A stretch of DNA of 64,000 nt from Polyangium fumosum (GTDB lineage Bacteria > Myxococcota_A > Polyangia > Polyangiales > Polyangiaceae), in assembly GCF_005144585.1 (NCBI RefSeq), contig NZ_SSMQ01000006.1, positions 124,001 to 188,000 on the forward strand. Direction: 5' to 3'. Under the pieces are notes generated by a model that was not told where the DNA came from, ran no database searches, and saw only the letters and a program-made list of their open reading frames with translations. Of this stretch, positions 39,692-48,801 are shown piece by piece (position 1 is the stretch's first letter; the number at the start of each line of letters is the position of its first letter). Both the position numbers and the translations under genes were made by a program.

Positions 39692-42600
39692 TCCCCCTCG
39701 ATGGCCGCGCGGGCCTCGTCCACCGAGAGCACCTCCATCCGCATCGACCCATACGCCGGCGGGACCCCCTCGCAAAGCTCGGCCAGGGCGCCTCGATAGT
39801 GATCGCGTACGTCTTGGAAAACGAGGGCCAGCATGCCGAGCATCTGGATCCCGAGGCCCGGCACCGGGCACGCGGCGACCTGCGCCGCGAGATCCAGCCC
39901 CTCCCCCTCCCCCACGCGCCGGCCGCATGCAATGGCCAGGCAACGCGCGAGGAGCGACGCCCAGCGTTTGCCCATCCCCGTCCAGATGCGATCCGCCCGC
40001 TCGGCGAGCGCCCGCGCGAGGTCCCGATCGCCGCCGCGGAAAGCGATCGCGGCCTCGTTCATGCAAACGAGCCCCTCGAGATCCGGGACACCGAGCCGCT
40101 CGACGGCGTCGATCAACTCCCGATCGGGCCGCTCGACCCGACACGCGCGATAGCCGACCGCGCGCAAGAGCCACTCCGCCCGCGCCTCGAGGTGCGCATG
40201 CCGGCACCTCTGCGCGAGCGCGCGCGCCTCCGTCGCGTACGCCGCGGCCTCGTCGAATCGAAAGGTCTCCATGCGCGCCGAGGCCGCATGGTCGAGGGCG
40301 GCGATCCGCGCGGCGAGGAAAGGCTCCGCCGCGGCGACACGGAGGTGCAGCCGCGCCGCGTCCTCGAAATGGCCGTCCTGGTACGCCTTTCGCGCGAGCC
40401 CCGCGTCGAGCACCACACGCGCCGCGTGCTCCCCGGACGAAGCGGCCCACGCCTCGACCTCCCGGAGCACGGCCGCGAGCCGCTCCGGCGAATCCGGCCC
40501 GCGCCGCGCGCTCGCAATGCGCAGGCGCTGCCGCCATGCCTCCAGGCGAACCTCGGCGAAAGGCGCGACGGCGTCGGCCATGGCAAAGGCGCGATCGGCG
40601 CCCGCCGCGAGGGCGAGCGCCGCGCGCACGAGCGCTTCGAGGTGCGCCACGTCGAAGCTGCGCGGGCGCGTGCGGCAGAGTTCATAAAGAATCCGATCGA
40701 GCGCGGCAGGCGTCCCCTCGGAAAGCGCGATTTCGGTCCACGAGGAGAGCAAGGAATGCTCGCGCGCGACGGCGCGGGGCTCCTCGGCGAAGGGGCTTTG
40801 CCGGACGAAGAGCAGCCCCTCACGGATCGCCGTCACCGCGTGGCCGAGCCGCCCCTCTTCGGCAGACCGGCGCCCGCTGGCCTCGGCCTCGAAGGTGATT
40901 TCGAGGCACTCGTCGATCGAGCCGCCCTCGGCCCCGCGGAGCAGGCGCAAGAGCCGTCCCTCGGTGCCACGCGCGCGACGCGCGGCGAGGGCGCGGTGAA
41001 TCGCACGCACGCGCGCCGTCGGCAGGCGCGGCGCGAGGCCGAGGTGCATCTCGAAAGGGTGTTCTCCCCGTTGATGCGGACCTACACCGAGGCCCCTGAC
41101 CTCGGCGACGAGCGCCTCCGCGGCCCAGGGCGGTTTGCCCATTGCGATGGCGACTTCCAGCGGAGGATACTCGGGCAACCCAAGCTCGATCGAGGCCACG
41201 AGCTCTTCGAGGTGGGGAGGAATCGCCGGGGGTTTGTCGGCCGATGGAGGCGAGGGGGCGGGCGGCATGGCTTCGAGTCGATCGAGCGCGTCTCGATCGA
41301 TCACGAACACGGCGCCATCCCAACGCGCGAGCCCCGCGCGTGTCCAGGCTTCGAGCTCGTTCACGACACGCGCGGCCACGCCCCCCGTCCGCGCGTCGAG
41401 CACGCGCGCCGCGTCGGTTTGCAGGTGAAAGAGCCGCTCCGGCCCGGCGAACAGCGGGCGAAGGTCGGCCTCGCAGAGCGGCCGGAGCGGGAGCGCCTCG
41501 AAATCTCGCCAATGCCCTCGGCCCGTGACCAGAATCGCGCCCGTTCCGCGCGCGCGCTCGATCGCCTCGCGGGACCAGCGATCGAGCTCTTCCACGTCGT
41601 CGACGGCGAGGACCACGCCCTCGCGGAGCAAGGAGCGCAATCGCTCGTCCACCCACGATGCGACGACGCAGAGCGCACCTTCGCGCGGGAGTGGCCCGAT
41701 CACGGGCGTGAGGCTCTCGTAAGGCCAGGGGGAAGGCGGGGCGCGGAGCACCACGCGTCCCTCGCGGGAGAGCGCCTCGGCCGCCTCGGCGAGGGCGCGG
41801 GTGCGACCCGTGCCCGGCTCTCCCGCGAGGTACAGGAATTGGTTTGTCTGGGCAGCTTCGACGAGCGCACGCACGGGACCTTCGCCCCCGAGGCGAGGCA
41901 GGGCCGTCCCTTGCGCGGCTTTCTGCCCTCCGAGGCTCCCGAGCGCCTCCGCCGCTCCGCGCGGCCGATCCTCGGGCTCGATCGCGAGCAACCGCTCGAC
42001 GAGCGCGGAGACCTCCTCGGGGACGCCGGGAATGATCCGCGCGAGTGGCTCTGGGCGCTCGGTGAGACGCGCGACCATGAGCTCCTGGAGGCTCCCTGCG
42101 CGGTGCGGCAGTCGCCCCGCGAGCGCCTCGTAAAGCAGCACGCCGAGCGCATACAGATCGGTCTCCGGCGAGGCCGCCTCGCCGCGGAGCTGCTCGGGCG
42201 CGAGGTACGGGAACGTGCCCTCGATGTAGCCGGCGGGCATGACGTCCTCGTCCGACGAACGCCCCGAGGAGAGGCCGAAATCGAGAATCGTGGGCCTCCC
42301 GTCCGCGCCGACGAGCACGTTGTCGGGCTTGAGGTCACGGTGAACGATCGCCGCGGCATGGATCCGCGCGAGCGTCTCCAGCACGGCGACCGTGGTGCTG
42401 GCAATCGCCGACCACGGGACGGGGCGATCGGCTCCGGGGAAAGGCAATCCCGCGACGCGCTCCATCACGAGGAACGGGCATCCCTCCTCCGTCCCCTCGT
42501 CGAAGAGGCGCACCACGCCGGGCAACCGCAAGAGCCGCAGCGTGGAGATCTCCCGCCGCGCGCGCGCCGGATCCGCGGCAGCCCCCGCGCGCAGGAGCTT

Positions 42601-42765
42601 CACGGCCACGATCTCCCCCGCGAGCGTGTCCCGCGCCTCCCACACTTCGCCGTGCCCGCCGCGCCCGAGCTCACGGACGAGCTCGTAACGATCGGCGATC
42701 CGGGCGGCGGGCCGCGGTTGAAAACCTACGCCGGGATCACGGTCAGCCGAGGCGTGCAGGGACAT
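39661..42765 (-). CDS. Ser/Thr kinase fused to ATPase-like and TPR-like regions (PknK/MalT-type)
   Basis: 1034 residues. Kinase domain 25-285 with LGRGGHGEVWEA, VAVKLLR, HRDLKPDNVLV, LDFGLSSG and a canonical APE (YLAPEQL). Then an NTPase-like region (about 310-480) with GEPGTGRTRAL, where the Walker A lysine is replaced by Arg, and VVLAVDDVEELDRW as Walker B; the rest is Ala/Arg-rich TPR-like helices. This is the architecture of large myxobacterial signalling kinases. Its stop lies 31 nt inside the convergent 38840 gene. The region between its start and the SOD gene (42766-42938) holds an A/G-rich SD for SOD. Confidence 0.9.
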   Translation of the reverse strand: MSLHASADRDPGVGFQPRPAARIADRYELVRELGRGGHGEVWEARDTLAGEIVAVKLLRAGAAADPARARREISTLRLLRLPGVVRLFDEGTEEGCPFLVMERVAGLPFPGADRPVPWSAIASTTVAVLETLARIHAAAIVHRDLKPDNVLVGADGRPTILDFGLSSGRSSDEDVMPAGYIEGTFPYLAPEQLRGEAASPETDLYALGVLLYEALAGRLPHRAGSLQELMVARLTERPEPLARIIPGVPEEVSALVERLLAIEPEDRPRGAAEALGSLGGQKAAQGTALPRLGGEGPVRALVEAAQTNQFLYLAGEPGTGRTRALAEAAEALSREGRVVLRAPPSPWPYESLTPVIGPLPREGALCVVASWVDERLRSLLREGVVLAVDDVEELDRWSREAIERARGTGAILVTGRGHWRDFEALPLRPLCEADLRPLFAGPERLFHLQTDAARVLDARTGGVAARVVNELEAWTRAGLARWDGAVFVIDRDALDRLEAMPPAPSPPSADKPPAIPPHLEELVASIELGLPEYPPLEVAIAMGKPPWAAEALVAEVRGLGVGPHQRGEHPFEMHLGLAPRLPTARVRAIHRALAARRARGTEGRLLRLLRGAEGGSIDECLEITFEAEASGRRSAEEGRLGHAVTAIREGLLFVRQSPFAEEPRAVAREHSLLSSWTEIALSEGTPAALDRILYELCRTRPRSFDVAHLEALVRAALALAAGADRAFAMADAVAPFAEVRLEAWRQRLRIASARRGPDSPERLAAVLREVEAWAASSGEHAARVVLDAGLARKAYQDGHFEDAARLHLRVAAAEPFLAARIAALDHAASARMETFRFDEAAAYATEARALAQRCRHAHLEARAEWLLRAVGYRACRVERPDRELIDAVERLGVPDLEGLVCMNEAAIAFRGGDRDLARALAERADRIWTGMGKRWASLLARCLAIACGRRVGEGEGLDLAAQVAACPVPGLGIQMLGMLALVFQDVRDHYRGALAELCEGVPPAYGSMRMEVLSVDEARAAIEGDQASTGGASR

Positions 42766-42938
42766 ACGCCGATCGGGCCGAGCCTAGAGCGCCGAGCGGA
42801 TCGGCGTCAATCCGCAGCACCGACCTTCCAGCGCCTCGGCAGGCCTGCCAAGGCGTTGGAGGTCTGCCGACGCATTGGAGGCTTCCTTGCGCCGCATTGC
42901 TTTCGCACCTACGAGAAGAAGCGAAAGAGGAGGCAACC

Positions 42939-43532
42939 ATGGCCATCATCCCGGCGAAGTACACGGCGAAGGACTATTCGGCGCTCAAGGGCCTGCAAGG
43001 CATCACCGACGATCAGGTGGCGGTCCACCTGACGCTTTACAATGGGTACGTCACGCGCTCGAACAAGCTGAACGAGACGCTCGCGTCGATGGTCGCCGAG
43101 AACAAGGCGAGCACCTTCGAATACAACGAGCTGAAGCGCCGCGCGGGTTGGGAGATCAACGGCATCCTGCTCCACGAGTATTACTTCGACAACCTCGCGG
43201 CGAAGGCCACGGACGGCAAGGACACGCGGTTCGCCGAGGCCATCGCGCGCCAGTACGGAAGCTTCGACGACTGGAAAAAGGATTTCCTCGGCGTCGCCAA
43301 GATGCCGGGCGTCGGCTGGGCCATCACGTATTTCGACCCCACGCGTGGCCAGTTCGACAATTACTGGATCGACCGCCACGACGTCGGCCACCCCGCCGGT
43401 CACCGCCCGATCGTGGTGCTCGACCTCTGGGAGCACGCGTGGAGCGCGTACCTCAAGCCCACCGAGCGCGCGAAATACCTCGAAGACTTCTTCGCGAACG
43501 TGAACTGGAGCGTTGTCGACGGGCGGCTCTGA
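42939..43532 (+). CDS. Fe/Mn-type superoxide dismutase, divergent
   Basis: 197 residues. Four metal ligands can be placed: H30 (VAVHLTLYNGYV), H79 (GILLHEYYFDNL), D162 and H166 (VLDLWEHAWSAYL). Other features: GVGWAITYFDPTRGQFDNYWID in place of the usual GSGWxxL and a shorter tail. Converts superoxide to H2O2 and O2. The first His motif (HLTLY, not HHxxHH) is unlike common SodA/SodB, so metal choice is not predicted. The ATG at 42939 has a very strong SD, aaagaggaggc. Its stop abuts the convergent lipoprotein stop. Confidence 0.88.
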   Translation: MAIIPAKYTAKDYSALKGLQGITDDQVAVHLTLYNGYVTRSNKLNETLASMVAENKASTFEYNELKRRAGWEINGILLHEYYFDNLAAKATDGKDTRFAEAIARQYGSFDDWKKDFLGVAKMPGVGWAITYFDPTRGQFDNYWIDRHDVGHPAGHRPIVVLDLWEHAWSAYLKPTERAKYLEDFFANVNWSVVDGRL

Positions 43533-44000
43533 TCAGGGCTCGGCCGGGGGCAAACCCACGCGGAGCATGGCCTTGTTCGGCACCGTCTCCACGAGGCCGA
43601 CCCAGACCCCCGTCGCCTGCTGATAACACACCTTCCCGCCCGGCAATTCGCGCCCGAGGCTCACGTCTTTCGTCTCGCTGCCGTGACGCACCGTGAGCCG
43701 CGCCATGGCGAGGTTCCGGTCCGCGGCGACGGGCGTGTATTTCACCTCCCGCACCGTGATCTCGACGCCTTGTTCGAAGGCGAGCGCCTTGTTCACCTCG
43801 ACGCCCACGCCCGCGAGCGGCGCCTTGCCCGGGGCCGACGCGGGGCCGAGCCAGCGCACGTTCTGCACGACGGCCGGCTGCGGGCCTTCGCATTCCATCG
43901 ACGCCTGCGTGGGCGCCTCCGGGCCGTCCAGCGTGGCCTCCGTCGAGGCTCCGCATCCGAGGAGACCAAGCCCGAGCATTGCCGCGAAAAACCCCCGCAT
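43533..44000 (-). CDS. Small putative lipoprotein, unknown function
   Basis: 155 residues. Signal with LGLGLLGCGAS lipobox, then a beta-rich domain (NVRWLGPASAPGKAPLAGVGVEVNKALAFEQGVEITVREVKYTPV, RHGSETKDVSLG). No family recognised. Start: ATG at 44000 with ggaggaac upstream; the ATG at 44021 is less well supported. The preceding stop of sod is adjacent and convergent. Confidence 0.75.
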   Translation of the reverse strand: MRGFFAAMLGLGLLGCGASTEATLDGPEAPTQASMECEGPQPAVVQNVRWLGPASAPGKAPLAGVGVEVNKALAFEQGVEITVREVKYTPVAADRNLAMARLTVRHGSETKDVSLGRELPGGKVCYQQATGVWVGLVETVPNKAMLRVGLPPAEP

Positions 44001-44026
44001 GATGTTCCTCCGTGCTCCCATGGTGA

Positions 44027-45106
44027 TCAGCCCGGGCGAACCCCGGCGATGTTGCATCCGAGATCGGCCAGCGCGAAGACCGCGGCCCCGAACGCGCCCG
44101 CGCTCTCGGAGCTCGCGTTGCCTTGCAGGCTCCGCTTGTAGACGCCCTGCGCGATCGCCGCCAGCCGAAAAATTCCGAACGCCATGAAATAAGGCCAGTC
44201 CTCGATCGCGCCCCGTCCCGTGAGCTTGCAATACGCCTCGACGATCCCCGGTTCGTCCGGAATGCCGAGCGCCCCGAAATCCGCGCCGACGAGGCTGCCG
44301 CGCCCCGGGAGCGCGAGGTGATACCCCATGCAGAGATACGCGAGATCACTCACCGGATGCCCGAGCGTCGAGAGCTCCCAGTCGATGATCGCGAGCGCCC
44401 GGGGCTCGCTGCCCGCAAAAATCACGTTGTCGATGCGGTAATCGCCGTGGACGAGCGTGGTCTCGTCGTGCTTCGGCGCGCTCTTGCCGAGGAAGGCCAT
44501 GAGCGCCTCCATCGCAGGCACGTCGCCCGTGCGCGAAGCCTCGTACTGGCGCGACCAGCGCTGCACCTGGCGCGGGACGAATCCGCCGATCTTGCCATAA
44601 TCGCCGAGGCCCACGGCGGCGTAGTCCACGCGGTGGAGCGCAGCGAGGGCCCGGACGAGGTCGTCGTAGATCGCCCGGCGTTCGTCCGGGCCGCTCGTCC
44701 CGGGGAGCTGCGGATCCCAGAAGATCCTGCCCGGGACGTGGCGCATGACGAAAAACGGCGTGCCGATCACGGCCGCATCCTCGCAGAGCGCGATGGCCTC
44801 GGGCACGGGCACGTCCGAGCCGGCGAGCGCGCGCATGACGCGGTATTCACGCTCGACCGCGTGCGCCGACGGCAAGAGGTCCCCCGGGGGCTTCTTGCGC
44901 AGGACGAGCTCCTGATCGCCGTCCGGGCCCGAGAAACCGATCCAGTACGTGGGGTTCGACTGGCCGCCCTGGAACTGGAGCGCGGTGACCGAGCCGCCGC
45001 CACGACAAGCGTCCACGTTTGCCACGAGCCAGCGCGCGAGCGAGGCTTCGTCGATGCGGTGGGCTTCACGCGGAGGGCGGGCGCTCTTCGGCGGCACGAG
45101 GGGCAT
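44027..45106 (-). CDS. APH-type phosphotransferase family protein (acyl-CoA dehydrogenase-associated type)
   Basis: 359 residues. Aminoglycoside-phosphotransferase/choline-kinase fold: LQFQGGQSNPTYWIGF, LVLRKKPPGDLLPSAHAVEREYRVMRAL (ATP lysine region), LVHGDYRIDNVIF (Brenner catalytic Asp) and AIIDWELSTLGHPVSDLAY (metal Asp). This closely resembles the phosphotransferases found beside or fused to acyl-CoA dehydrogenases (ACAD10-like), so fatty or hydroxy acid metabolism is likely rather than drug resistance. Preceded at 67 nt by the frameshifted GST gene. Confidence 0.9.
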   Translation of the reverse strand: MPLVPPKSARPPREAHRIDEASLARWLVANVDACRGGGSVTALQFQGGQSNPTYWIGFSGPDGDQELVLRKKPPGDLLPSAHAVEREYRVMRALAGSDVPVPEAIALCEDAAVIGTPFFVMRHVPGRIFWDPQLPGTSGPDERRAIYDDLVRALAALHRVDYAAVGLGDYGKIGGFVPRQVQRWSRQYEASRTGDVPAMEALMAFLGKSAPKHDETTLVHGDYRIDNVIFAGSEPRALAIIDWELSTLGHPVSDLAYLCMGYHLALPGRGSLVGADFGALGIPDEPGIVEAYCKLTGRGAIEDWPYFMAFGIFRLAAIAQGVYKRSLQGNASSESAGAFGAAVFALADLGCNIAGVRPG

Positions 45107-45173
45107 GGCGGGGGGCTTATAACACGAACGCCCCCGCCGTCGTCGATTGGAAAGGCGGTTCGCTGCGAAGGGC

Positions 45174-45831
45174 TCAGCCGCGGCGCGCGTTCGCCACGGC
45201 CCGTTCGAACGCCTCGCGGTTGTCTGCGAGGACCCGCGCGAAGTGGGGGCGCTGGCGGATCCGCTCGACATACGCCACGACCTGGGGCACGTCGGCGAAG
45301 ACGTCCGCGCCGAACACACGCGCGGTGGCCAGCGAGATGAGCGGGAAGTGCATGGCGGCCGCGCAGTCAGCCACGGTGAGCTCAGCGCCGGCGAGGAACG
45401 GATCGAAGGTCGCGAGCTGCAAGAAGGCGCGGATGCCTTTGGCGAGATCGGCATTGATCGCAGCCTTGGCGTCGTCGGTGAGCGTGCCGCCCATGAACGC
45501 GGCGGGGTAGGTGCGGCGCGCGACGAGCTCGATGTTGAGCTCGAAGACCTGGATGAGCTCGCGGACCTTGGCGCGGGCGAATGGATCGCGCGGATATGAG
45601 GGGGTTGTCCGGGTACGCCTCCTCCAGGTACTCGCAGATCACCTGCGACTCGCAGAGGACGCCGTGGGGCGTCTCCAGGAAGGGCGCCCGGCCCATGGGG
45701 GAACGCGCGAGAAATGCGGGTTCCTGGGAGGGCCAACAGCTCGGATCCTCCTCGTGGGGGATGCCCTTCTCCAGGAGGACGAGGCGAACCTTGTTGTGGT
45801 AGTTGCTGATGCGAAAGCCGCAGAGCTTCAT
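45174..45831 (-). pseudogene. Glutathione S-transferase with a single-base frameshift
   Basis: The N-terminal thioredoxin-like half (MKLCGFRISNYHNKVRLVLLEKGIPHEE to YPDNP) and the C-terminal helical half (RDPFARAKVRELIQVFELNIE to the end) lie in different frames. They join perfectly if one C is removed from a run of five C (minus strand) at 45600-45604, giving YPDNPSYPRDPFARAK. Homopolymer sequencing error or real loss are both possible. An intact protein would be about 218 residues. The upstream gene edges look normal. The ATG is at 45831. Confidence 0.85.
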
Positions 45832-45998
45832 ACGTCGAAATCCTCTTTGGGTTTGGCAGGTGATGAATGCCGGGGGACGCATGCAGGATGGATCGGAGGG
45901 TGGGTTCGTGGGAAGGGGGCGCGCGAAAACCACGCGGATGCTCGCTCTTTTGAACGGGATGGTCGGGGGATGGGTTCCGCGCTAGGCTCGCCGCCCCC

Positions 45999-46982
45999 AT
46001 GGTTTTTCTCGTCGTCGGCGACGCCAACGCAGACCTCAGCAGCACGCTCGCGCGTTTCCCGGACGAGGGCGACGACGTGGCGATGACGGCGCTCGGGTAC
46101 AGCAGCGGCGGCTCGGGCGCGAACGTGGCGACGGCGCTCGCCAAGCTCGGCGCGCGCGCCCGGCTCGTCACGGCGGTCGGGCGGGATCCGGGGGCCGACG
46201 TCGCGCTCCAGGCGGCGAAGCAAGCCGGCGTGGATCTTTCGTTCGTCGAGACACACCCCACGCAGGCCACCGGGCACTGCATCGTGGCCATTTCCCCCGG
46301 GGGCGAGCGGACGTTTTTGAGCTTCCGCGGCGCGAACACCGCGGTCACGTGCCCCGATTTCGCGGCGGTGTTCGAGGAGGTCGTGCACCTGCACGTGGCG
46401 GGGCACGCGCTCCTCGAAGGTGAGCAGGGGACGACGACGCTTGCATTGATGGAAGAAGCGCGCCGTCGCCAAATCCCCATTTCGCTCGACGTTTGCCTGC
46501 CGCTCGTCCGAACCCGCGCCGCGGACCTCCTCGCGCTCGCCCCGCGGTTCTCCGTGCTCTTCGGCAATACGAGCGAGCTCGGCGCGCTCGCCCGGCAGGA
46601 CCATGAGGCCGCCACGGCGGCGCTCCTCGCGGCGGGCGTGCCGCTCGTCGTGGGCAAGCTCGGGGCGAACGGCGCCGTCGTGGCCGAAGGGTCCGCACGA
46701 ACGTTCCTGCCTGCATTCCCCGCCGATGTGCGCGACACGACGGGCGCCGGCGATGGGTTCGTCGCGGCATTCCTTTACGCGTGGCGCCGCGGCGCCACCC
46801 TCGAACATGCGGGCAGGCTGGGCAACGCCGCGGGCGCGCACGTCGTGAGCCGGCTCGGCGCGGCGGCGTCGCTGCCGGGGCGGGAGGAGCTCTTGCAAGT
46901 GCTCTCCACGCACGGCGGCGAGCTTGCAGCTTTGCAGGCATTGTTCACGGACGAAAAACCATCGATCGGGAGAGAGACATGA
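45999..46982 (+). CDS. PfkB-family carbohydrate kinase
   Basis: 327 residues. Ribokinase-like: N-terminal VVGDANADLSSTLARFP with GGSGANVATALAKLGARARLVTAVGRD, C-terminal signature DTTGAGDGFVAAFL with the catalytic Asp and anion hole. Substrate sugar or nucleoside not predictable. Its TGA overlaps the ATG of the BtpA-like gene (ATGA), and PfkB kinases beside BtpA/SgcQ proteins are a recurring pair. The N-terminus carries no lid differences visible by eye. Confidence 0.92.
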   Translation: MVFLVVGDANADLSSTLARFPDEGDDVAMTALGYSSGGSGANVATALAKLGARARLVTAVGRDPGADVALQAAKQAGVDLSFVETHPTQATGHCIVAISPGGERTFLSFRGANTAVTCPDFAAVFEEVVHLHVAGHALLEGEQGTTTLALMEEARRRQIPISLDVCLPLVRTRAADLLALAPRFSVLFGNTSELGALARQDHEAATAALLAAGVPLVVGKLGANGAVVAEGSARTFLPAFPADVRDTTGAGDGFVAAFLYAWRRGATLEHAGRLGNAAGAHVVSRLGAAASLPGREELLQVLSTHGGELAALQALFTDEKPSIGRET

Positions 46983-47830
46983 CGCCTCCGTGGAAGGCGC
47001 GCCTCGACGCGCTCAAGCTCCGGGATCTCGGGGACCTCTTCGGCACGAAAAAGCCCGTCCTTGGCATGGTGCATTGCTGGCCGCTTCCCGGCGCGCCGGG
47101 GTATGCGGGTTACGGGATGGATGTCATCCTCGAGAACGCGATCCGCGACGCCCGCGCGCTCGCAGAGGGCGGCGTGGACGGGATCATCGTGGAGAACATG
47201 TGGGACGTCCCGTTTCGCGCTGGATCCCACGTCGCGCCCGAGAGCATTGCGGCGCACGCCGTCGTGGCGCGGGCCGTGGGGCAAGCCGTGCCCTTGCCGC
47301 TCGGCATCAACCTCGTGCACAACGGCGGCGTCGCGCTGCTCGGAATCGCGATTGCCGCGGGCGCGAAGTTCGTCCGGGTATGCATGCTCGCGGGCGCGGG
47401 CGTGTGGGAGGCGGGCTCGTGGGACGAGGGGTGCGCGGCGGAGCTTTTGCGGCGGCGCAAGGAGCTCGGCGCCGAGCACATCAAGCTGTTCGCCGACGTC
47501 GACAAGAAACATTCGGTCAGGTTCCCCGGCATCGATCTCGCAACGCACATCGAATGGACGCGTTTTTCCGGGGCCGACGCGCTCATTGTGTCGGGGAAGA
47601 TGACCGGGGACGCGCCGGATCTCGCGAAGGTGCGGGAGGCCAAGGCGCTCGCCGGGGATTCGCCGGTGCTCATCGGCAGCGGCGCGACCGAGGAGAACGT
47701 AACCGCTTTCCTCGGCGCGGCCGACGGCGTGATCGTGGGGTCGAACATCAAGGAGAACGGGCGCATCGAGGAGCCCGTCGATCCAGAGCGCGTACGCAGG
47801 TTCGTGCGGGCCGCGCGCGCCGCTGGTTGA
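46979..47830 (+). CDS. BtpA/SgcQ family protein
   Basis: 283 residues. TIM-barrel family: KPVLGMVHCWPLPGAPGYAGYGMDVILENAIRDARALAEGGVDGIIVENMWDVPF, LGINLVHNGGVALLGIAIAAGAKFVRV, HIKLFADVDKKHS, GADALIVSGKMTGDAPDL, PVLIGSGATEENV, GVIVGSNIKENG. BtpA is tied to photosystem I stability in cyanobacteria and SgcQ sits in sugar operons; the enzymatic activity is not settled as far as I know. Coupled to the upstream PfkB kinase. Confidence 0.9.
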   Translation: MTPPWKARLDALKLRDLGDLFGTKKPVLGMVHCWPLPGAPGYAGYGMDVILENAIRDARALAEGGVDGIIVENMWDVPFRAGSHVAPESIAAHAVVARAVGQAVPLPLGINLVHNGGVALLGIAIAAGAKFVRVCMLAGAGVWEAGSWDEGCAAELLRRRKELGAEHIKLFADVDKKHSVRFPGIDLATHIEWTRFSGADALIVSGKMTGDAPDLAKVREAKALAGDSPVLIGSGATEENVTAFLGAADGVIVGSNIKENGRIEEPVDPERVRRFVRAARAAG

Positions 47831-48792
47831 TGTCACGACGTTTCGAGCTACCCTCGCCCGCCGTGCGCCCCCCTCGCCACTTCGTGCCATCGACGTTATC
47901 GCTCGCCACGGGTTTGATGCTGATCCCGCTCTCCGGGTGCAGTGCCTCGCCCACGCCGCCTGCGCCTCGGGAAACTTCGCCGGCCGTGACCGCGGCGCCC
48001 ACGCCTCCGGCCAATCCCTTGGCGTCGCAGGAGCGCCCGAAGGCGAGCGTCCCTGCGCCGTCGCAAATCGATTTCCACGACCTTTTCACGGGCGCGCCGC
48101 TGCGCGAGCGTGACGAGGAGACCGACGAGCTCGTCGCCGTGCCCACGCGTCGCCTGGGCATCGGAATGCTCGTGGTGCCGACGGGAAAACTCATGGCGGG
48201 GGATCCGCTCGCGAACCTCTCGGCCAACCAGGTGCTTTCGCGCGCCGTCCCGGCGGGGCGTTACCCCGTCGAGCTGCTCCTCCAGGACGACGAGCGAGGC
48301 CGTGCCCATGAGCTGCTCCTCGCGCGTGTCGTCTTCGGCCCAGGCCGCCCGACGCGATGGGAGACGGCGGCGGTCGCGGGAGAGACTCCCAGGCCGTCCC
48401 GCCCCGGCGCGCGCACGGGGTATCCGTCCGACGCCGCGACGGGCTGCTTCATGGATGCGAGCGTGTTCGCCGAATACACGCCGCCGGCCCAGGTACGAAG
48501 GTCCGTGCGCAACGGCGTCGTCCACGAGGACTCCCTCCCTGACGGTCGCGCCGAGCGAAACAGCGGCGAGCTCATCCAGGCGCTCCGGGCGACGCGCGAC
48601 GCGGAAGGCGGGAGCCTCGGTCATGCGGAATGGAAAGGGACCGTCGGAAACATCGTCGCGTTCGGGCTCGGCGGGGATCAGGTGGTCCCGACGTACTGGG
48701 GGCTCGACGCGAGCGGCGCGGCAGTGGAAATCGTGTCGGTGATCGGCCTCTCGGAAAAGCGGTTTCCGGACGTGCGCTGGCCGGAGGGTTGA
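47830..48792 (+). CDS. DUF4241-type lipoprotein
   Basis: 320 residues. Lipoprotein signal (LIPLSGCSAS), Ser/Pro/Thr/Ala linker, then a domain matching DUF4241: ARVVFG, TGCFMDASVFAEY, GFGLGGDQVVPTYWGLDASGAAVEIV. Function unknown. The ATG overlaps the previous stop by one base (TGATG), so it forms a unit with pfkB-btpA, although the reason is not apparent. Confidence 0.85.
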   Translation: MSRRFELPSPAVRPPRHFVPSTLSLATGLMLIPLSGCSASPTPPAPRETSPAVTAAPTPPANPLASQERPKASVPAPSQIDFHDLFTGAPLRERDEETDELVAVPTRRLGIGMLVVPTGKLMAGDPLANLSANQVLSRAVPAGRYPVELLLQDDERGRAHELLLARVVFGPGRPTRWETAAVAGETPRPSRPGARTGYPSDAATGCFMDASVFAEYTPPAQVRRSVRNGVVHEDSLPDGRAERNSGELIQALRATRDAEGGSLGHAEWKGTVGNIVAFGLGGDQVVPTYWGLDASGAAVEIVSVIGLSEKRFPDVRWPEG

Positions 48793-48801
48793 GAAAGCCG
48801 G

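Noticed and set aside
38917-43032. 1371-codon plus-strand frame across the large kinase
   Set aside because: Antisense of the kinase gene and frame-shifted from the real 38840 gene; composition typical of shadow frames.
44027-45106. Aminoglycoside resistance kinase
   Set aside because: APH fold motifs are present but the sequence is of the acyl-CoA dehydrogenase-associated type.
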